Origin: CAYFJO01 sp964343305
GTDB lineage: Bacteria; Planctomycetota; Planctomycetia; Pirellulales; Pirellulaceae
DNA: 64,000 nucleotides
Assembly (NCBI GenBank): GCA_964343305.1
Contig: CAYFJO010000004.1
Span: 1 to 64,000 of the forward strand
Direction of reading: 5' to 3'
Part shown: in pieces, positions 63,713-64,000 of the stretch
How positions within the stretch are numbered: position 1 is the first letter of the stretch
Layout of the letters: every line of letters starts with the position of its first letter
Notes under the pieces: generated by a model
What the model was told of the DNA's origin: nothing
Seen by the model: the letters and a program-made list of their open reading frames with translations, nothing else
Databases searched by the model: none
Translations under genes and position numbers: made by a program

Positions 63713-64000
63713 TCAGAGGATCTCAGCGAGTAACAACTCGATTTCCAATTCGTCAAGTCCTTCCTTTGTGACGAATCGTTCGCTTGATTCTATCGCACTG
63801 GACGATGTCGCAGATCCGGTCGTTGAATCATTGCCTTCGTTGCTCGACGTCGTTACTGCGTCATATGCCGGCGGATCGTGGTCAACGAACTTTGATGAAT
63901 GTTCCGTATTTCTCTGCTCCGATGTTTGTTGGTTTGGTGATGCGCTGTGACGAGCGGATAGAATCATGCTCGCCCGTGCTTGGTTTGTCGGAGTGTTAGC
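63713..64000 (-). CDS. C-terminal part of a Ser/Thr-rich protein, cut by the window edge
   Basis: 95 codons and stop; the frame is open to the window edge, so the gene starts outside. The visible part is rich in Ser, Thr, Asn and Glu (SSNEGNDSTTGSATSSSAIE) and ends EGLDELEIELLLAEIL, a short helical acidic tail. Nothing identifies the family. An internal ATG at 63967 is not a likely start. A strong terminator follows at 63635-63672. Confidence 0.6.
   Translation of the reverse strand, partial: ANTPTNQARASMILSARHSASPNQQTSEQRNTEHSSKFVDHDPPAYDAVTTSSNEGNDSTTGSATSSSAIESSERFVTKEGLDELEIELLLAEIL

Noticed and set aside
1..64000. tRNA, rRNA, CRISPR array, insertion sequence or prophage
   Set aside because: No cloverleaf-like intergenic block, no spaced direct-repeat array, and no transposase, integrase or phage structural gene was seen by eye; a tRNAscan and CRISPR search were not possible.

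Overview
This is a chromosomal segment of a planctomycete, most like the Pirellulales. The evidence is the gene content: two DUF1501 proteins, a DUF1549/DUF1553 protein with a CXXCH motif, a WD40 protein with an N-terminal planctomycetal cytochrome-type domain, FG-GAP repeats joined to a caspase-like protease, an ECF sigma factor beside a Ser/Thr kinase with a C-terminal TPR-like region, and many short intergenic inverted repeats. A 100-base run of N flanked by an exact 55-base duplication shows that this is a draft scaffold, perhaps a metagenome bin. No rRNA, tRNA, CRISPR array, transposase or phage gene was found.

Layout. 0-4 kb: an outer-membrane-type protein divergent from an inverse-autotransporter-like protein with a beta-helix passenger. 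4-11 kb: an ECF sigma factor, a secreted trypsin-like protease and a membrane Ser/Thr kinase, all on the minus strand. Between protease and kinase lies a 1.6-kb islet flanked by 263-bp direct repeats made from the protease gene's 3' end; it holds a small membrane protein, a DUF5071-like gene and a frameshifted gene. 11-16 kb: comM, a Na+/solute symporter and a MerR/GyrI regulator with a 19-bp-spacer promoter. 16-24 kb: an FG-GAP/caspase protein interrupted by one in-frame UGA (candidate selenocysteine), then a BlaI repressor and a 1600-residue M56 protease/secretin-like/OstA-like fusion. 24-27 kb: a cysteine-desulfurase-like enzyme with a DUF971 protein, and secreted hypotheticals. 27-37 kb: the planctomycete cluster DUF1501, DUF1501, PPC-type protein, DUF1549/1553, cytochrome-WD40.

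37-45 kb: membrane proteins, a permuted papain-fold hydrolase, and trkA-trkH for potassium uptake. 45-50 kb: a minus-strand sugar ABC operon (an ATPase-permease fusion, second permease, binding lipoprotein) followed by a Gfo/Idh/MocA oxidoreductase. 50-58 kb: an MFS transporter, leuB, a thermonuclease-like protein, an HNH endonuclease, a 7Fe-type ferredoxin, an ECF sigma factor, and a lipoprotein with two small conserved proteins. 58-61 kb: leuA behind a complete leucine attenuator (promoter, 21-codon leader with seven Leu codons, antiterminator, terminator). 61-64 kb: an FHA-GAF-PP2C phosphatase, small membrane proteins, and a gene cut by the window edge.

The two strongest leads are the leucine attenuator upstream of leuA and the candidate UGA-encoded selenocysteine in the FG-GAP/caspase protein. 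The inverted repeats fall into at least eleven sequence families; several overlap apparent gene starts and would create false N-termini, and one seems to encode the n-region of a signal peptide.
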